Source: CAVXJN01 sp963773585
GTDB taxonomy: Bacteria > Pseudomonadota > Gammaproteobacteria > JASBUN01
NCBI GenBank assembly: GCA_963773585.1
Contig: CAVZBR010000004.1
Coordinates: 62,001 to 126,000 of the forward strand
Direction: 5' to 3'
DNA: 64,000 bases
Shown: positions 7,945-16,392 of the stretch, in pieces
How positions within the stretch are numbered: the stretch's first letter is position 1
Layout of the letters: each line of letters begins with the position of its first letter
The notes under the pieces: model-generated
What the model saw: only the letters and a program-made list of their open reading frames with translations
Databases searched by the model: none
Told to the model about the DNA's origin: nothing
Position numbers and translations under genes: made by a program

Positions 7945-9209
7945 ACCTTTGGCTCGCCCGCATCGCATCGCTGCACGACGCTCAAGCCACGCGCCAGCCG
8001 CGGCACATGACCCGCCATACCCATGGTATGGCGCAGAAGCATGCGTTTGAGCGGCGGAAGCATGTCCACCGCCAGCAGTCCCAAATCGCGCGCCAATCCG
8101 ACGCCCGGCAGCGGATTGCTGAACACACGCGCCAGACTGTCGGTGAACGCGATCATGGTGCGCTGATCGCGTTCACGCCAGTGAGCGTAGCGCTGCAGCA
8201 GTTCCCAATCGCCGACGTCGTCGCCGGCGCCGGCCAACAACTCCGCCAGTACGGCAACGTCGCGGACGCCAAGATTGAAGCCCTGACCTGCGACCGGGTG
8301 CAAGGTATGGGCGGCATTTCCGATCAGGGCTACCCGGGGGCGCACGTGTTCCCGCACCCGAACCATGGCGAGCGGATGGCACTGGCGCGCGCCGACGCGT
8401 CCAAACCTGCCGAGACGGTGGCCAAAGCGGTTCTGCAGTTCGACGCGAAATTCTTCATCGCCGAATCCGAGCACGCGTTGCGCCTGTTCTGTACGCACGG
8501 TCCAAACCACGCCACAGCGATTGCCCGAATTTTGTGTGCCGGGCAACGGCAACAGCGCCAACGGCCCGGTACCGGTGAATCGCTCGAACGCCGTGCCTTG
8601 GTGCGGGAGGCCGGTCTCGACGTTGGCGATAACCGCGGATTGGCCGTAGTCCCAACGCACCACGGGTATGGCCAGCAGCTCGCGCACGGCGGAACGGGCG
8701 CCGTCGGCGGCCACCACCAACCGCGCGCTGAGTTCGCGCCTTTGCCCGTCCACGTTCACCCGCACAAAAGCGCACTGCGAATCGACCCGCAGATCTTCGA
8801 GCACCGCCGGGCAGTACGTCTGGACGTTTGGCTGCGACTGGCTGTGACGGCTGAGCGTCTCGGTCAGCACGCCGATGTCGGCAACGTAGCCCAGGGCCTC
8901 GTGGCCGAATTCCTCTGCCTCCAGGCGCGTCGCGCCGAAGCGACCGCGGTCGGAAATATGCACACGCCGGATCGGCGCGGCATGATCCCGAATGTCGGGC
9001 CATATTCCCAGGCTATGGAAAATGCGGCGGGTACCCTCGGCGAGCGCGATGCTGCGGGTATCGAGCCCCGAAGGCGGTTCCGAGGGCGCCGTGGCATGTG
9101 CCTCCACCAGTGCCACGCGCAGACTCGTGTCACCCAGGGCGCAAGCGAGGCTTGCCCCCACCATGCCGCCGCCGACGATGAGAACATCGAAATCCAGGGG
9201 CATACTCAT
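7941..9209 (-). CDS. ubiH: 2-octaprenyl-6-methoxyphenol hydroxylase
   Basis: Flavin monooxygenase that hydroxylates C1 of the ubiquinone ring precursor. 422 residues, starting MSMPLDFDVLIVGGGMVG. The second flavin motif is LVVAADGARSAVREL and the third is GNAAHTLHPVAGQGFNLG, with Asn instead of Asp after Gly, as in E. coli UbiH. Downstream of pepP by 37 bases and overlapping ubiI by ATGA. Together with UbiI and Coq7 (29.4 kb) the window encodes three of the hydroxylation steps of aerobic ubiquinone synthesis. Confidence 0.95.
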   Translation of the reverse strand: MSMPLDFDVLIVGGGMVGASLACALGDTSLRVALVEAHATAPSEPPSGLDTRSIALAEGTRRIFHSLGIWPDIRDHAAPIRRVHISDRGRFGATRLEAEEFGHEALGYVADIGVLTETLSRHSQSQPNVQTYCPAVLEDLRVDSQCAFVRVNVDGQRRELSARLVVAADGARSAVRELLAIPVVRWDYGQSAVIANVETGLPHQGTAFERFTGTGPLALLPLPGTQNSGNRCGVVWTVRTEQAQRVLGFGDEEFRVELQNRFGHRLGRFGRVGARQCHPLAMVRVREHVRPRVALIGNAAHTLHPVAGQGFNLGVRDVAVLAELLAGAGDDVGDWELLQRYAHWRERDQRTMIAFTDSLARVFSNPLPGVGLARDLGLLAVDMLPPLKRMLLRHTMGMAGHVPRLARGLSVVQRCDAGEPKV

Positions 9210-9246
9210 GAGCGCGGGGGCTTGGCCGTCATCGTTGGGATCGCCT

Positions 9247-10554
9247 TCACGGGGCCGCCATCAACGCTTCGATTTCGTCCGCTTGTTTTGGCGCTGCGAC
9301 AGTCAACACTTCGCAACCATCGGCAGTCACCAGCACATCGTCTTCGATCCGCACACCGATGTTCCACCATTTGCGCGCGACCCCTTTCGAGCCGGCGGAG
9401 ATATACAAGCCCGGCTCCACCGTCAACACCATGCCGGGTTCCAATACCCGCCACTCGCCGCCCACTTTGTAATCGCCCACATCATGCACGTCCATGCCCA
9501 ACCAGTGACCGGTGCGATGCATGTAATATTTGCGGTAGGCTTCCTTCTTGATCAGGGAACGAAGTTTGCCCTTCAACAAGCCCAGATCAATCAAACCCCT
9601 GGTCAATGCCTCCACGGCGGCGGCGTGCGGCTCGTTCCATGTGTTTCCGGGCTTGATCTCGTCGATGGCAGCCTGCTGCGCGGCCAAAACCACTTCATAG
9701 ATCGCGCGCTGAGGGGCGCTGAATCGACCGTTGATCGGAAATGTGCGGGTGATATCGGCGGCGTAATATTCATATTCCGCCCCCGCGTCGATCAACAGCA
9801 GGTCGCCATCGGAAAGTTCCGCGTTGTTCTCGGTGTAATGCAGAATACAACCGTTCTCACCGCCGCCGACGATGCTCGGATAGGCCGGCTCGGCGCCGTG
9901 GCTGCGAAATTCATGAAGGAATTCCGCCTCGATCTGGTATTCGCGCATGCCGGGCCGGCAAATCTGCATCGCCCGCCGGTGGGCGTTGACCGAAATCTGC
10001 ATCGCTGTGCGCATTGCCTTGATTTCCGCGCGGCTCTTGAACAGGCGCATATCGTGGATGAGGTGCTCGAGCGATACGTACTCATCGGGCGCTCGGCTGC
10101 CGGTACGACCGGCGGCACGGATGCAGTTCACCCAGCCGAACACCCGTTGGTCGAATTCCGGTTGGATGCCGACCGTGTAGTAAACCCGCTCGCAGCCCTC
10201 CAACAGGCCGGGCAGAATATCGTCGATATCGTCGATCGGAAACGAATCGTCGGCGCCATATATGGCGCATGCGCCGTCCTGTCCCGCGCGTCGACCGTTC
10301 CAGGTCTCCATGACCGGATCGCGCTCGCGGCAGAACAGTACGTACTCGGCCGCTTTGCGCCCCGGCACCAGCACCGCCACCGCCTCTGGTTCCGGAAAAC
10401 CGGTGAGATAGCAGAAGTCACTGTCCTGGCGGTACGGATACTCCACGTCGCGGTTACGGCTGCGCGCCGGTGCCGCCGGCACGATCGCCACCGCTCCGCG
10501 GCCCATCATGCGCATCAATTGTTTGCGGCGTCGGCCGAATTCTTTCATGTCCAT
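9247..10554 (-). CDS. pepP: Xaa-Pro aminopeptidase
   Basis: Dinuclear metal aminopeptidase P that removes N-terminal residues preceding proline. 435 residues with the N-terminal AMP_N domain (FGRRRKQLMRMMG, SDFCYLTGFPEPEAV) and the C-terminal creatinase-like domain. The metal ligands are visible: LLIDAGAEYEYYAADITRTFP (two Asp), HRTGHWLGMDVHD (His), LTVEPGLYIS (Glu) and VRIEDDVLVT (Glu). The start is MDMKEF at 10554, with MKEF two codons later as an alternative. Same order as in E. coli, 38 bases after ygfB. Confidence 0.96.
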   Translation of the reverse strand: MDMKEFGRRRKQLMRMMGRGAVAIVPAAPARSRNRDVEYPYRQDSDFCYLTGFPEPEAVAVLVPGRKAAEYVLFCRERDPVMETWNGRRAGQDGACAIYGADDSFPIDDIDDILPGLLEGCERVYYTVGIQPEFDQRVFGWVNCIRAAGRTGSRAPDEYVSLEHLIHDMRLFKSRAEIKAMRTAMQISVNAHRRAMQICRPGMREYQIEAEFLHEFRSHGAEPAYPSIVGGGENGCILHYTENNAELSDGDLLLIDAGAEYEYYAADITRTFPINGRFSAPQRAIYEVVLAAQQAAIDEIKPGNTWNEPHAAAVEALTRGLIDLGLLKGKLRSLIKKEAYRKYYMHRTGHWLGMDVHDVGDYKVGGEWRVLEPGMVLTVEPGLYISAGSKGVARKWWNIGVRIEDDVLVTADGCEVLTVAAPKQADEIEALMAAP

Positions 10555-10592
10555 GATCTAACCATCCGTTCCAGAATAGTAAATCGCGCCAG

Positions 10593-11150
10593 TCAGTGAG
10601 ACGGCGGTGGTGCCGGGCTTGCGTCCTGCGCCTGCTCGAAGGCCAGCAAAACCCCCATGCGTACATACTCGACTACTTCCGCATAGGAACGCTCGTCCTC
10701 CTGGCTGTCATCCAGGTGCTGGGAATCGACCTTGGTGATCTCCACCAGGTCTGACAACAGTTCCCGCACCTCTTCAGACGGTTCTTGCGTGCGCGGTGCG
10801 CGGGAACTGCCGAGCAGAAAACCTTCGCACCAGGCGCTGAGGGCAGCCACCCGCTCCGGGAGCGGTTGATCGTCGTCAGGCAGCAACAACCTCAATGCGA
10901 GCATACCATCGCGCACTTGGCTGAGGGTGTCCTCGAGCAGGATGTCCAGTTGCTGGTTCGCCTCTTGCATTAGCAGATTGCCCCGAGGTTGATCACCGCC
11001 GAACAATTCGGCGAGCCAGCCCGCGCGATCCACGCCCTGCTCGGCGCACAACATGCCGCACAGGATTCCGTGGGCTTCGGAAGCACTGGCATTCGCGTCA
11101 GCGCGCGAAAGCGCGTCTTGCACCTCGCTGTGGACTGCATTCTCGGTCAT
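10593..11150 (-). CDS. ygfB: UPF0149 (YgfB/YecA-like) family protein
   Basis: Helical protein of 185 residues of the UPF0149 family; the biochemical role is not settled. The start chosen is ATG 11150 (MTENAVHSEVQDAL), since the upstream extension is basic and unlike the family. Conserved stretches include EAHGILCGMLCAEQG, WCEGFLLG and EVVEYVRMGVLLAFE. First gene of the ygfB-pepP-ubiH-ubiI-antiporter operon and divergent from zapB-like/zapA, exactly as in many gammaproteobacteria. Confidence 0.92.
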   Translation of the reverse strand: MTENAVHSEVQDALSRADANASASEAHGILCGMLCAEQGVDRAGWLAELFGGDQPRGNLLMQEANQQLDILLEDTLSQVRDGMLALRLLLPDDDQPLPERVAALSAWCEGFLLGSSRAPRTQEPSEEVRELLSDLVEITKVDSQHLDDSQEDERSYAEVVEYVRMGVLLAFEQAQDASPAPPPSH

Positions 11151-11356
11151 CGGGCTTTTCGTCCTGGCTGGGCGGCAGGTGCTTGCGCAGAGGTTCTTCG
11201 CAAGCAATGAACGCTTCTGTTTCGTACGGCAACGAGCCACAAATTCGCCGCTGATATCCGAGCCGCTGCCGCGACGTTATGCTAGCACCGCCGGGCGCCT
11301 CTCCAAAGAGTTCGAGGGCCGTTGACCCGCCGTAGGGGGCGCTCTATATTGGCGCC

Positions 11357-11590
11357 ATGAGCAATGAAAACTCCACTCAACTTTCCGAGCAGGACCTGAA
11401 CAAACTCGAGTTCAGGGTGAGCGAGCTCATACGCGTGTGCGAACGTCTGAAAGAGGAAAACCGCTCGCTGCGTTCCCAGCAGGACGCGCTGGTGAACGAA
11501 CGTGCCAACCTGATCGAAAAAAACGATCAGGTGCGGGCCCGTGTGGAAGCCATGATCAGCCGCTTGCGTGCGATGGAGCGCGGCGCATGA
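11357..11590 (+). CDS. Small coiled-coil protein, TIGR02449/ZapB-like
   Basis: 77 residues, almost all one coiled coil (LNKLEFRVSELIRVCERLKEEN, heptads of Leu/Val/Ile to the end). Proteins of this kind are regularly found immediately before zapA and are thought to act at the division ring, like ZapB. That role is inferred from family and position. The stop overlaps the zapA start (ATGA at 11587-11590), so the two are translationally coupled. The start is the first ATG, 16 bases after a weak purine stretch. Confidence 0.85.
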   Translation: MSNENSTQLSEQDLNKLEFRVSELIRVCERLKEENRSLRSQQDALVNERANLIEKNDQVRARVEAMISRLRAMERGA

Positions 11591-11901
11591 GCCGCGACCT
11601 CGAACCCGTTTCCGTGCGGATCATGGACAAGGATTACCTGATTGCATGCCCCCCGGAGGAACGCGCAGCACTGCAAGAGAGCGCACGCTTTCTGGACGCC
11701 CGCATGCGTGAAATTCGTGACAGCGGAAAAATAGTGGGATTGGAACGGATCGCGGTGATGGCGGCGCTGAATATCTCCCATGAAATGCTGCAGAATCGCT
11801 CGCTGCGCGACGACCAGGTACAGTCCATGAGTGCGCGCATTCGCACCCTCCAGGAAAAGATTGAAGTTGCCCTGAATCAGGGCAATCAAATGGAACTTTA
11901 G
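11587..11901 (+). CDS. zapA: Cell division protein ZapA
   Basis: Short protein of 104 residues that binds and bundles FtsZ filaments at mid-cell. N-terminal globular part VSVRIMDKDYLIACPPEERAAL followed by a C-terminal coiled coil (QSMSARIRTLQEKIEVALNQ). The start ATG 11587 follows from the ATGA overlap with the preceding coiled-coil gene; the frame is open further upstream only as a shadow. Next to 6S RNA, as in E. coli (zapA-ssrS). Confidence 0.95.
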   Translation: MSRDLEPVSVRIMDKDYLIACPPEERAALQESARFLDARMREIRDSGKIVGLERIAVMAALNISHEMLQNRSLRDDQVQSMSARIRTLQEKIEVALNQGNQMEL

Positions 11902-11934
11902 CTGCCGCTGCAATTGCGGTATCGTTTGTTTTCG

Positions 11935-12123
11935 GCATCCTCTGCGGTGTTCGTCAGCTGGCCGGGGATTATTCTTGAGCCTAAGTACGTACCCCGGGGA
12001 CTGAAGGTCGATGCTGTTGTGCAAGTCCGCCTCGTAGCGGAAAGCCTGATGCGCGGCCCCACGGTCCCCACCTGAACCGTTGGTTCAAGGGCGAAGGCCG
12101 CAACGGCGCAAGCGGAGGATGCC
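11935..12123 (+). ncRNA. ssrS: 6S RNA
   Basis: RNA that mimics an open promoter and binds sigma-70 RNA polymerase in stationary phase. The ends pair: GCATCCTCTGCGG (11935-11947) against the closing CAAGCGGAGGATGC near 12109-12122. Conserved internal parts are the AGCTGGCCGGGGATTATTCT strand of the central bubble and the 3' segment CCTGAACCGTTGGTTCAAGGG. Position directly after zapA matches the standard gammaproteobacterial location. End points are estimated from the terminal stem. Confidence 0.95.
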
Positions 12124-12813
12124 ACCTCTTTCCCTTCTCGGTAATTCCTTTCCTAATCGTAGCGCGCATTTCGCGCCGCCTGCTGTGCTGTCGTACCCGC
12201 CCTACGGCATGTACTCTGATAAAGTATTTGCCGCACCAGGATCGAATGTCGCGACTGCAACATCCGGCCGATGATTCAAAACCACGACGACGGGCAATGC
12301 CGGGGGGAACCGATTGCGCTGCGCAACCTATACCCCGGATTCTCCACCACACCATCCAGCCGCACCGGCCTCGCTATGAGCATTCCTCACAGCATCGAAC
12401 TGCCCCGCAGCCCACGACCGCACTCTGGACGGGTCTGAACCTGCCCGCACTCTTCGACTCATTGTTGCCGCGAACAGTACCGGCCGGCCACGCCCGCCTG
12501 ACTCTCTGCACCCAGCACACCTGGGAACGGGCGAGCAGTTGGATCGAAACGGGCGGCGCCGAATCAATCCGCGTTGCCGCTGCAGGCGAAGCCATCAAGG
12601 CGCGTCTTCGCCCGATCCGGTTTGCGAAAACCGCGGCCGGCCGTCGACGAGAAATTTGCCATACGGCGTTTGTGCTTCGCACCCGTCGGTCAGGTTCATG
12701 CGTGCCTCACGGCTGGCGACGACGACCCGCAGCATCACGTAACGTCATTTTCACACCACGTCGCGTTGCAAGTTGCAACAAACACGCCCTAACGCCACTC
12801 ACAGGAGTACGCC
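12124..12813. other. 690-base gap with no convincing gene
   Basis: No open frame here shows recognisable protein sequence. The one long frame (12228-13091, +) is rich in Arg and Pro and runs out of frame through the EVE gene, so I treat it as chance. A 5-formyl-THF cyclo-ligase gene (fau/ygfA), the usual partner after 6S RNA, is not visible. The last bases hold the ribosome site (ACAGGAGT) of the next gene. Confidence 0.6.
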
Positions 12814-13272
12814 ATGAAGTACTGGCTGATGAAATCGGAGCCGTCCGAATTCAGTATCGACGATCTCGCTGCACGACCGAAACGAACCGAACACTGGGAC
12901 GGCGTGCGCAACTATCAGGCTCGCAACATGATGCGCGACGAGATGAAAAAGGGGGACCTGGTTTTGTTCTATCACTCCAACTGCTCGGAACCTGGAATCG
13001 TCGGCATCGCCAAAGTAGTCCGGGAAAGCTATCCGGATCACACGGCGTTCGATCCCGACGATGCGCACTTCGATCCAAAAAGCGATCGTGACAACCCGCG
13101 TTGGTACATGGTGGACGTGCAATTCGTGCGCAAGCTCAAACGCACCATATCGCTCACAGAGTTGAAGGAGCAGCGGGCATTGACTGACATGCCACTCGTG
13201 CGGCGCGGCAACCGGTTGTCGGTCATGCCGGTGACGAAACAGCAGTGGGATTTCATTTTGGCGCGTGAATAG
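12814..13272 (+). CDS. EVE domain-containing protein
   Basis: 152 residues covering a single EVE (PUA-like) domain, start MKYWLMKSEPSEFSIDDL behind ACAGGAGT. Family landmarks are WDGVRNYQARNMMRDEMKKGD, VLFYHSN and GIVGIAKVVRESYPD. EVE domains bind modified bases in nucleic acids; the bacterial single-domain form has no settled function. It is a frequent neighbour of zapA and 6S RNA in gammaproteobacteria. Followed by an AT-rich palindrome at 13308-13335. Confidence 0.93.
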   Translation: MKYWLMKSEPSEFSIDDLAARPKRTEHWDGVRNYQARNMMRDEMKKGDLVLFYHSNCSEPGIVGIAKVVRESYPDHTAFDPDDAHFDPKSDRDNPRWYMVDVQFVRKLKRTISLTELKEQRALTDMPLVRRGNRLSVMPVTKQQWDFILARE

Positions 13273-13307
13273 GCCGCTGAATGCGCGCGCAGCTACAAAA
13301 CAAGGCG

Positions 13308-13335
13308 AAAATCGTAAAGCGTACTTTACAGTTTT
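13308..13335. terminator. AT-rich palindrome after the EVE gene
   Basis: AAAATC-GTAAAG-CGTA-CTTTAC-AG-TTTT: a perfect 6-base stem extended by four A/T pairs over a 2-base mismatch, with T-runs on either strand. It could end transcription of the EVE gene or be a protein-binding palindrome; the stem is weak for a terminator. Confidence 0.4.
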
Positions 13336-13575
13336 GACGCTTGCGGGCCACTTTCGGCGTGTGTTGCAACTGTGTGTCGCGTGATGAAACAACCAATGTC
13401 GAACGCGTCGCCCCTCGCACAACCGACATTAAGCGTCCGCTATCTGCGAACGAACGACACGCGCGTAAAAACACGAATGCACAAACACCGCGCGCAACCA
13501 AGTTCACGCTGTGTTGTCGTTAAACACGTTTACGTCTAACACACGAAAATCTTTAGAAGAATGAACGGCGAATAT

Positions 13576-13614
13576 TTTCAATTTACTGGAAAATTGAAAT
13601 AAGTCGTATATACT
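13576..13614 (+). promoter_or_regulatory. Putative promoter with operator-like palindrome for the H1-like gene
   Basis: TTTCAATTT (13576-13584) and AAATTGAAA (13591-13599) form a perfect 9-base inverted repeat with a 6-base spacer, in an otherwise GC-rich genome. A good -10 box TATACT lies at 13609-13614, so the palindrome would cover the -35 region (CTGGAA at 13586 with a 17-base spacer, a weak -35). The transcript would start about 35 bases before the ATG, with a strong GGAGGT ribosome site at 13643. A repressor or activator site is inferred. Confidence 0.5.
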
Positions 13615-13653
13615 CAAGCGCGGGCAAACGGTACTTACCTATGGAGGTAAACC

Positions 13654-13938
13654 ATGGCAACAAAGAAAAAGGCAGCTACTAAAAAGAAGACTGCGACGAA
13701 GAAAAAGGCCACTCTGAAGCGGAAGGCCACCGCAAAGAAGAAGGCTCCGGCGAGAAAGAAGAAAGCAGCAGCCAAAAAGAAAAAGGCTCCTGCTAGGAAG
13801 AAAAAAGCCGCAGCCAAGAAAAAGAAAAAAGCTCCGGCTAAAAAGAAAAAAGCCGCAGCCAAGAAAAAGAAAAAGGCTCCGGCTAAAAAGAAAAAGGCCA
13901 CTGCCAAGAAGAAACGGACCACCAAGAAGAAACGGTGA
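13654..13938 (+). CDS. Lysine-rich histone H1-like protein
   Basis: 94 residues made almost only of Lys, Ala, Thr, Pro and Arg. Units of the type KKAPAKKKKAAAKKKK repeat four to five times from residue 30 to 85, at DNA and protein level. Such AlgP/H1-like tails bind DNA without sequence preference and are thought to compact the nucleoid or tune gene expression. There is no globular domain. Strong ribosome site (GGAGGT, 11 bases before ATG), own promoter and a strong terminator indicate a highly expressed single gene. Codon use is purine-rich as forced by Lys. Copy number of the internal repeat is likely to vary between strains. Confidence 0.85.
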   Translation: MATKKKAATKKKTATKKKATLKRKATAKKKAPARKKKAAAKKKKAPARKKKAAAKKKKKAPAKKKKAAAKKKKKAPAKKKKATAKKKRTTKKKR

Positions 13939-13950
13939 TCCAACTAAAAA

Positions 13951-13975
13951 GGCCCGCGAAAGCGGGCCTTTTTTT
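13951..13975 (+). terminator. Intrinsic terminator after the H1-like gene
   Basis: GGCCCGC-GAAA-GCGGGCC (perfect 7-base stem, tetraloop GAAA) followed by seven T. Five A precede it, so it can also serve the convergent ilvA transcript. Confidence 0.92.
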
Positions 13976-14025
13976 ATGCCTGAAACAGAACCAGCGAGCG
14001 AGGCGCGGCAGCCTGCGAAGACCGC

Positions 14026-15543
14026 TCAAGCCCCTAAAAACAAGCCATACGCGGGATTGTCCGCCTCCTGCCAATAAGCGTATCCGAGGTCATCCAAGAA
14101 CTGCTGGAACTGTTCCCGCTCCGTCGCAGGTATCTGCATGCCAACCAATACCCGGCCATAAGCCGAGCCGTGGGAGCGATAGTGGAACAGGCTGATATTC
14201 CAGCGACCGCCGATGTTGCCGAGGAACTTGAGCAGCGCCCCCGGTCGTTCCGGAAACTGAAACCGGAAAATCACCTCGTCGGTCACCGACGGTGCGTGGC
14301 CTCCGACCATATACCGCACATGGGACTTCGCCATTTCGTTGCCGCTCATGTCCACGACGTCGAAGCCATGGCCGCGCAGGGCGGTAATCAATTCCGCCGT
14401 CTCACGTTCCCCGCGACTGAGCTGAATGCCCGCGAACACCTGAGCCCGAGTGCTGTCGGAGTATCGATAGTTGAACTCCGTGACGCTGCGGCGGCCGATC
14501 AACTCGCATAGCTGGAGAAAGCTCCCCGGGCGTTCCGGAATCGTTACCGCCAGGAGTGCCTCACGGTGCTCTCCAAGTTCCGAGCGTTCGGCGACGTAAC
14601 GCAGGCGGTCGAAATTGATGTTGGCGCCACTGTTGATTGCCACCAGTGTTTCGTCGCTGATGCCTGCGCGCTCGACGTATTTCTTCAATCCGGCGACCGC
14701 CAAGGCGCCGGCGGGTTCGACGATCGAGCGGGTATCATCGAAGATGTCTTTGATCGCGGCGCAGATCTCGTCGGTGCTGACCAGCATCACGTCGTCCACG
14801 CACTCGCGGGCAATCCGGAATGGCTCCTGACCGATTTGCCGAACGGCAACGCCATCGGCGAATATCCCCACATGATCGAGCTTGACCCGCTCGCCCTGGC
14901 GCAACGCAAGGTGCAACGAAGGGGCGTCATCCGGCTCCACTCCGATGATCTTGATTTCCGGGCGCAGATATTTGATGTAGGCGGAGATCCCGGCGATCAG
15001 ACCGCCGCCGCCCACCGGGACGAAAATGGCGTGCAGCTGCCCGGTGTAGTAGCGCATGAGTTCCATGGCGATGGTGCCCTGGCCGGCGATGACATCGGGA
15101 TCATCATACGGGTGTATGAAGGTCAGACCCCGTTGCTCGGCAAGTTCCAGTGCCCGCTGATAGGCGTCATCGTATGCGTCGCCGTGCAGAATCGCTTCGG
15201 CGCCGAGTGCCCGCACCGCCGCGACTTTGATCGGCGGCGTGGTCACGGGCATTACGATTACCGCGGCGATGCCCAGGCGTTGTGCAGACAGCGCCACGCC
15301 TTGGGCATGATTGCCGGCGGAGGCAGCGATCACACCTTTTTGCCGCGCTGCATCGGAAAGCTGCACGATCTTGTTGTGAGCGCCGCGCAGCTTGAATGAA
15401 AAAATGGGCTGCAGATCTTCCCGCTTGAGCAAGACCCGGTTGTGCAGACGCGCAGACAACGCGGGAGCGGGATCCAGCGGCGTTTCGATGGCGACGTCGT
15501 AGACGCGCGCCTTGAGAATTTTCTCGATATAGCGATCAGGCAT
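14026..15543 (-). CDS. ilvA: Threonine ammonia-lyase, biosynthetic
   Basis: PLP enzyme that deaminates threonine to 2-oxobutanoate, first step of isoleucine synthesis. 505 residues: catalytic domain to about residue 320 with the PLP lysine in FSFKLRGAHNK (near residue 50), SAGNHAQGVA and the glycine loop VGGGGLIAG. Two C-terminal ACT-like regulatory domains follow (RPGSFLQLCELIG, RPGALLKFLGNIG), the hallmark of the isoleucine-inhibited biosynthetic enzyme rather than the catabolic TdcB. Divergent from rpiA, a common pairing in gammaproteobacteria. Confidence 0.97.
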   Translation of the reverse strand: MPDRYIEKILKARVYDVAIETPLDPAPALSARLHNRVLLKREDLQPIFSFKLRGAHNKIVQLSDAARQKGVIAASAGNHAQGVALSAQRLGIAAVIVMPVTTPPIKVAAVRALGAEAILHGDAYDDAYQRALELAEQRGLTFIHPYDDPDVIAGQGTIAMELMRYYTGQLHAIFVPVGGGGLIAGISAYIKYLRPEIKIIGVEPDDAPSLHLALRQGERVKLDHVGIFADGVAVRQIGQEPFRIARECVDDVMLVSTDEICAAIKDIFDDTRSIVEPAGALAVAGLKKYVERAGISDETLVAINSGANINFDRLRYVAERSELGEHREALLAVTIPERPGSFLQLCELIGRRSVTEFNYRYSDSTRAQVFAGIQLSRGERETAELITALRGHGFDVVDMSGNEMAKSHVRYMVGGHAPSVTDEVIFRFQFPERPGALLKFLGNIGGRWNISLFHYRSHGSAYGRVLVGMQIPATEREQFQQFLDDLGYAYWQEADNPAYGLFLGA

Positions 15544-15692
15544 GCGGGCTAGCTTAGCGATAACTGAGCTTTATGACTAGGCGCGGCACCGGCGCCCTCC
15601 CAGCGGCGGCGTTTTTACGCCTGCGGGCAAGCCATGACTTGCGCCGCGGCCGCGGTTATCATCCCCCCAGTCAACGATTTGCGGAGAAAGTC

Positions 15693-16352
15693 ATGACGCA
15701 GGACGAACTCAAGAAAATGGTCGCCAAGGCGGCCTTGGAATACGTGGAAGCAGACACCGTGGTCGGCGTCGGCACCGGTTCCACGGCGAACTTCTTCATC
15801 GATTTCCTCGCCACCATGAAGGGCCGTATCGAAGGCACTGTCGCCAGTTCCGAAGCGAGCGCCGAGCGCCTACGCAGCCATGGCATCCCGGTGCTGGACC
15901 TGAACGGCGTCAACGGCATCTCGGTGTACGTGGACGGAGCCGACGAGGCCGATAAGCACTTGCACCTGACCAAAGGGGGCGGCGGCGCCCTCACCCGCGA
16001 AAAAATCGTCGCAGCGGCAAGCAAGAAGTTCGTTTGTATCGCCGATAAGTCGAAGCTGGTCGACCTGCTCGGCAAGTTCCCCCTGCCGGTGGAAGTGATT
16101 CCCATGGCCCGCAGCTACGTCGGCCGCCAGCTGGTGCAGCTCGGCGGACAACCCGTATGGCGGGAGAATTTCGTCACCGACAACGGCAACCTGATTCTGG
16201 ACGTGCATAACTTGACCATCACGAATCCCGCCGAGCTGGAAGCCAAACTCAACAACATACCCGGCGTAGTCACCAATGGCTTGTTTGCTCTGCGCCCCGC
16301 GGATGTCCTCCTGCTGGGCACCGAGGACGGAGTACAGACCCTGAAACGATGA
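15693..16352 (+). CDS. rpiA: Ribose-5-phosphate isomerase A
   Basis: Interconverts ribose 5-phosphate and ribulose 5-phosphate. 219 residues from ATG 15693 (MTQDELKKMVAKAALEYV) behind GCGGAGAAAG; upstream in-frame ATGs lack a site. Family motifs VGVGTGSTANFFID, DGADEAD and KGGGGALTREKI are intact. Divergent from ilvA. It is directly followed by the 50-base repeat array. Confidence 0.97.
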   Translation: MTQDELKKMVAKAALEYVEADTVVGVGTGSTANFFIDFLATMKGRIEGTVASSEASAERLRSHGIPVLDLNGVNGISVYVDGADEADKHLHLTKGGGGALTREKIVAAASKKFVCIADKSKLVDLLGKFPLPVEVIPMARSYVGRQLVQLGGQPVWRENFVTDNGNLILDVHNLTITNPAELEAKLNNIPGVVTNGLFALRPADVLLLGTEDGVQTLKR

Positions 16353-16392
16353 CGTTCTGAATAGCGTCAGGCTCCGCCTTCCGCCCGGAACC

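Noticed and set aside
12228..13091. 287-codon plus frame after 6S RNA
   Set aside because: Composition-driven and overlaps the true EVE gene in another frame; no recognisable motifs.
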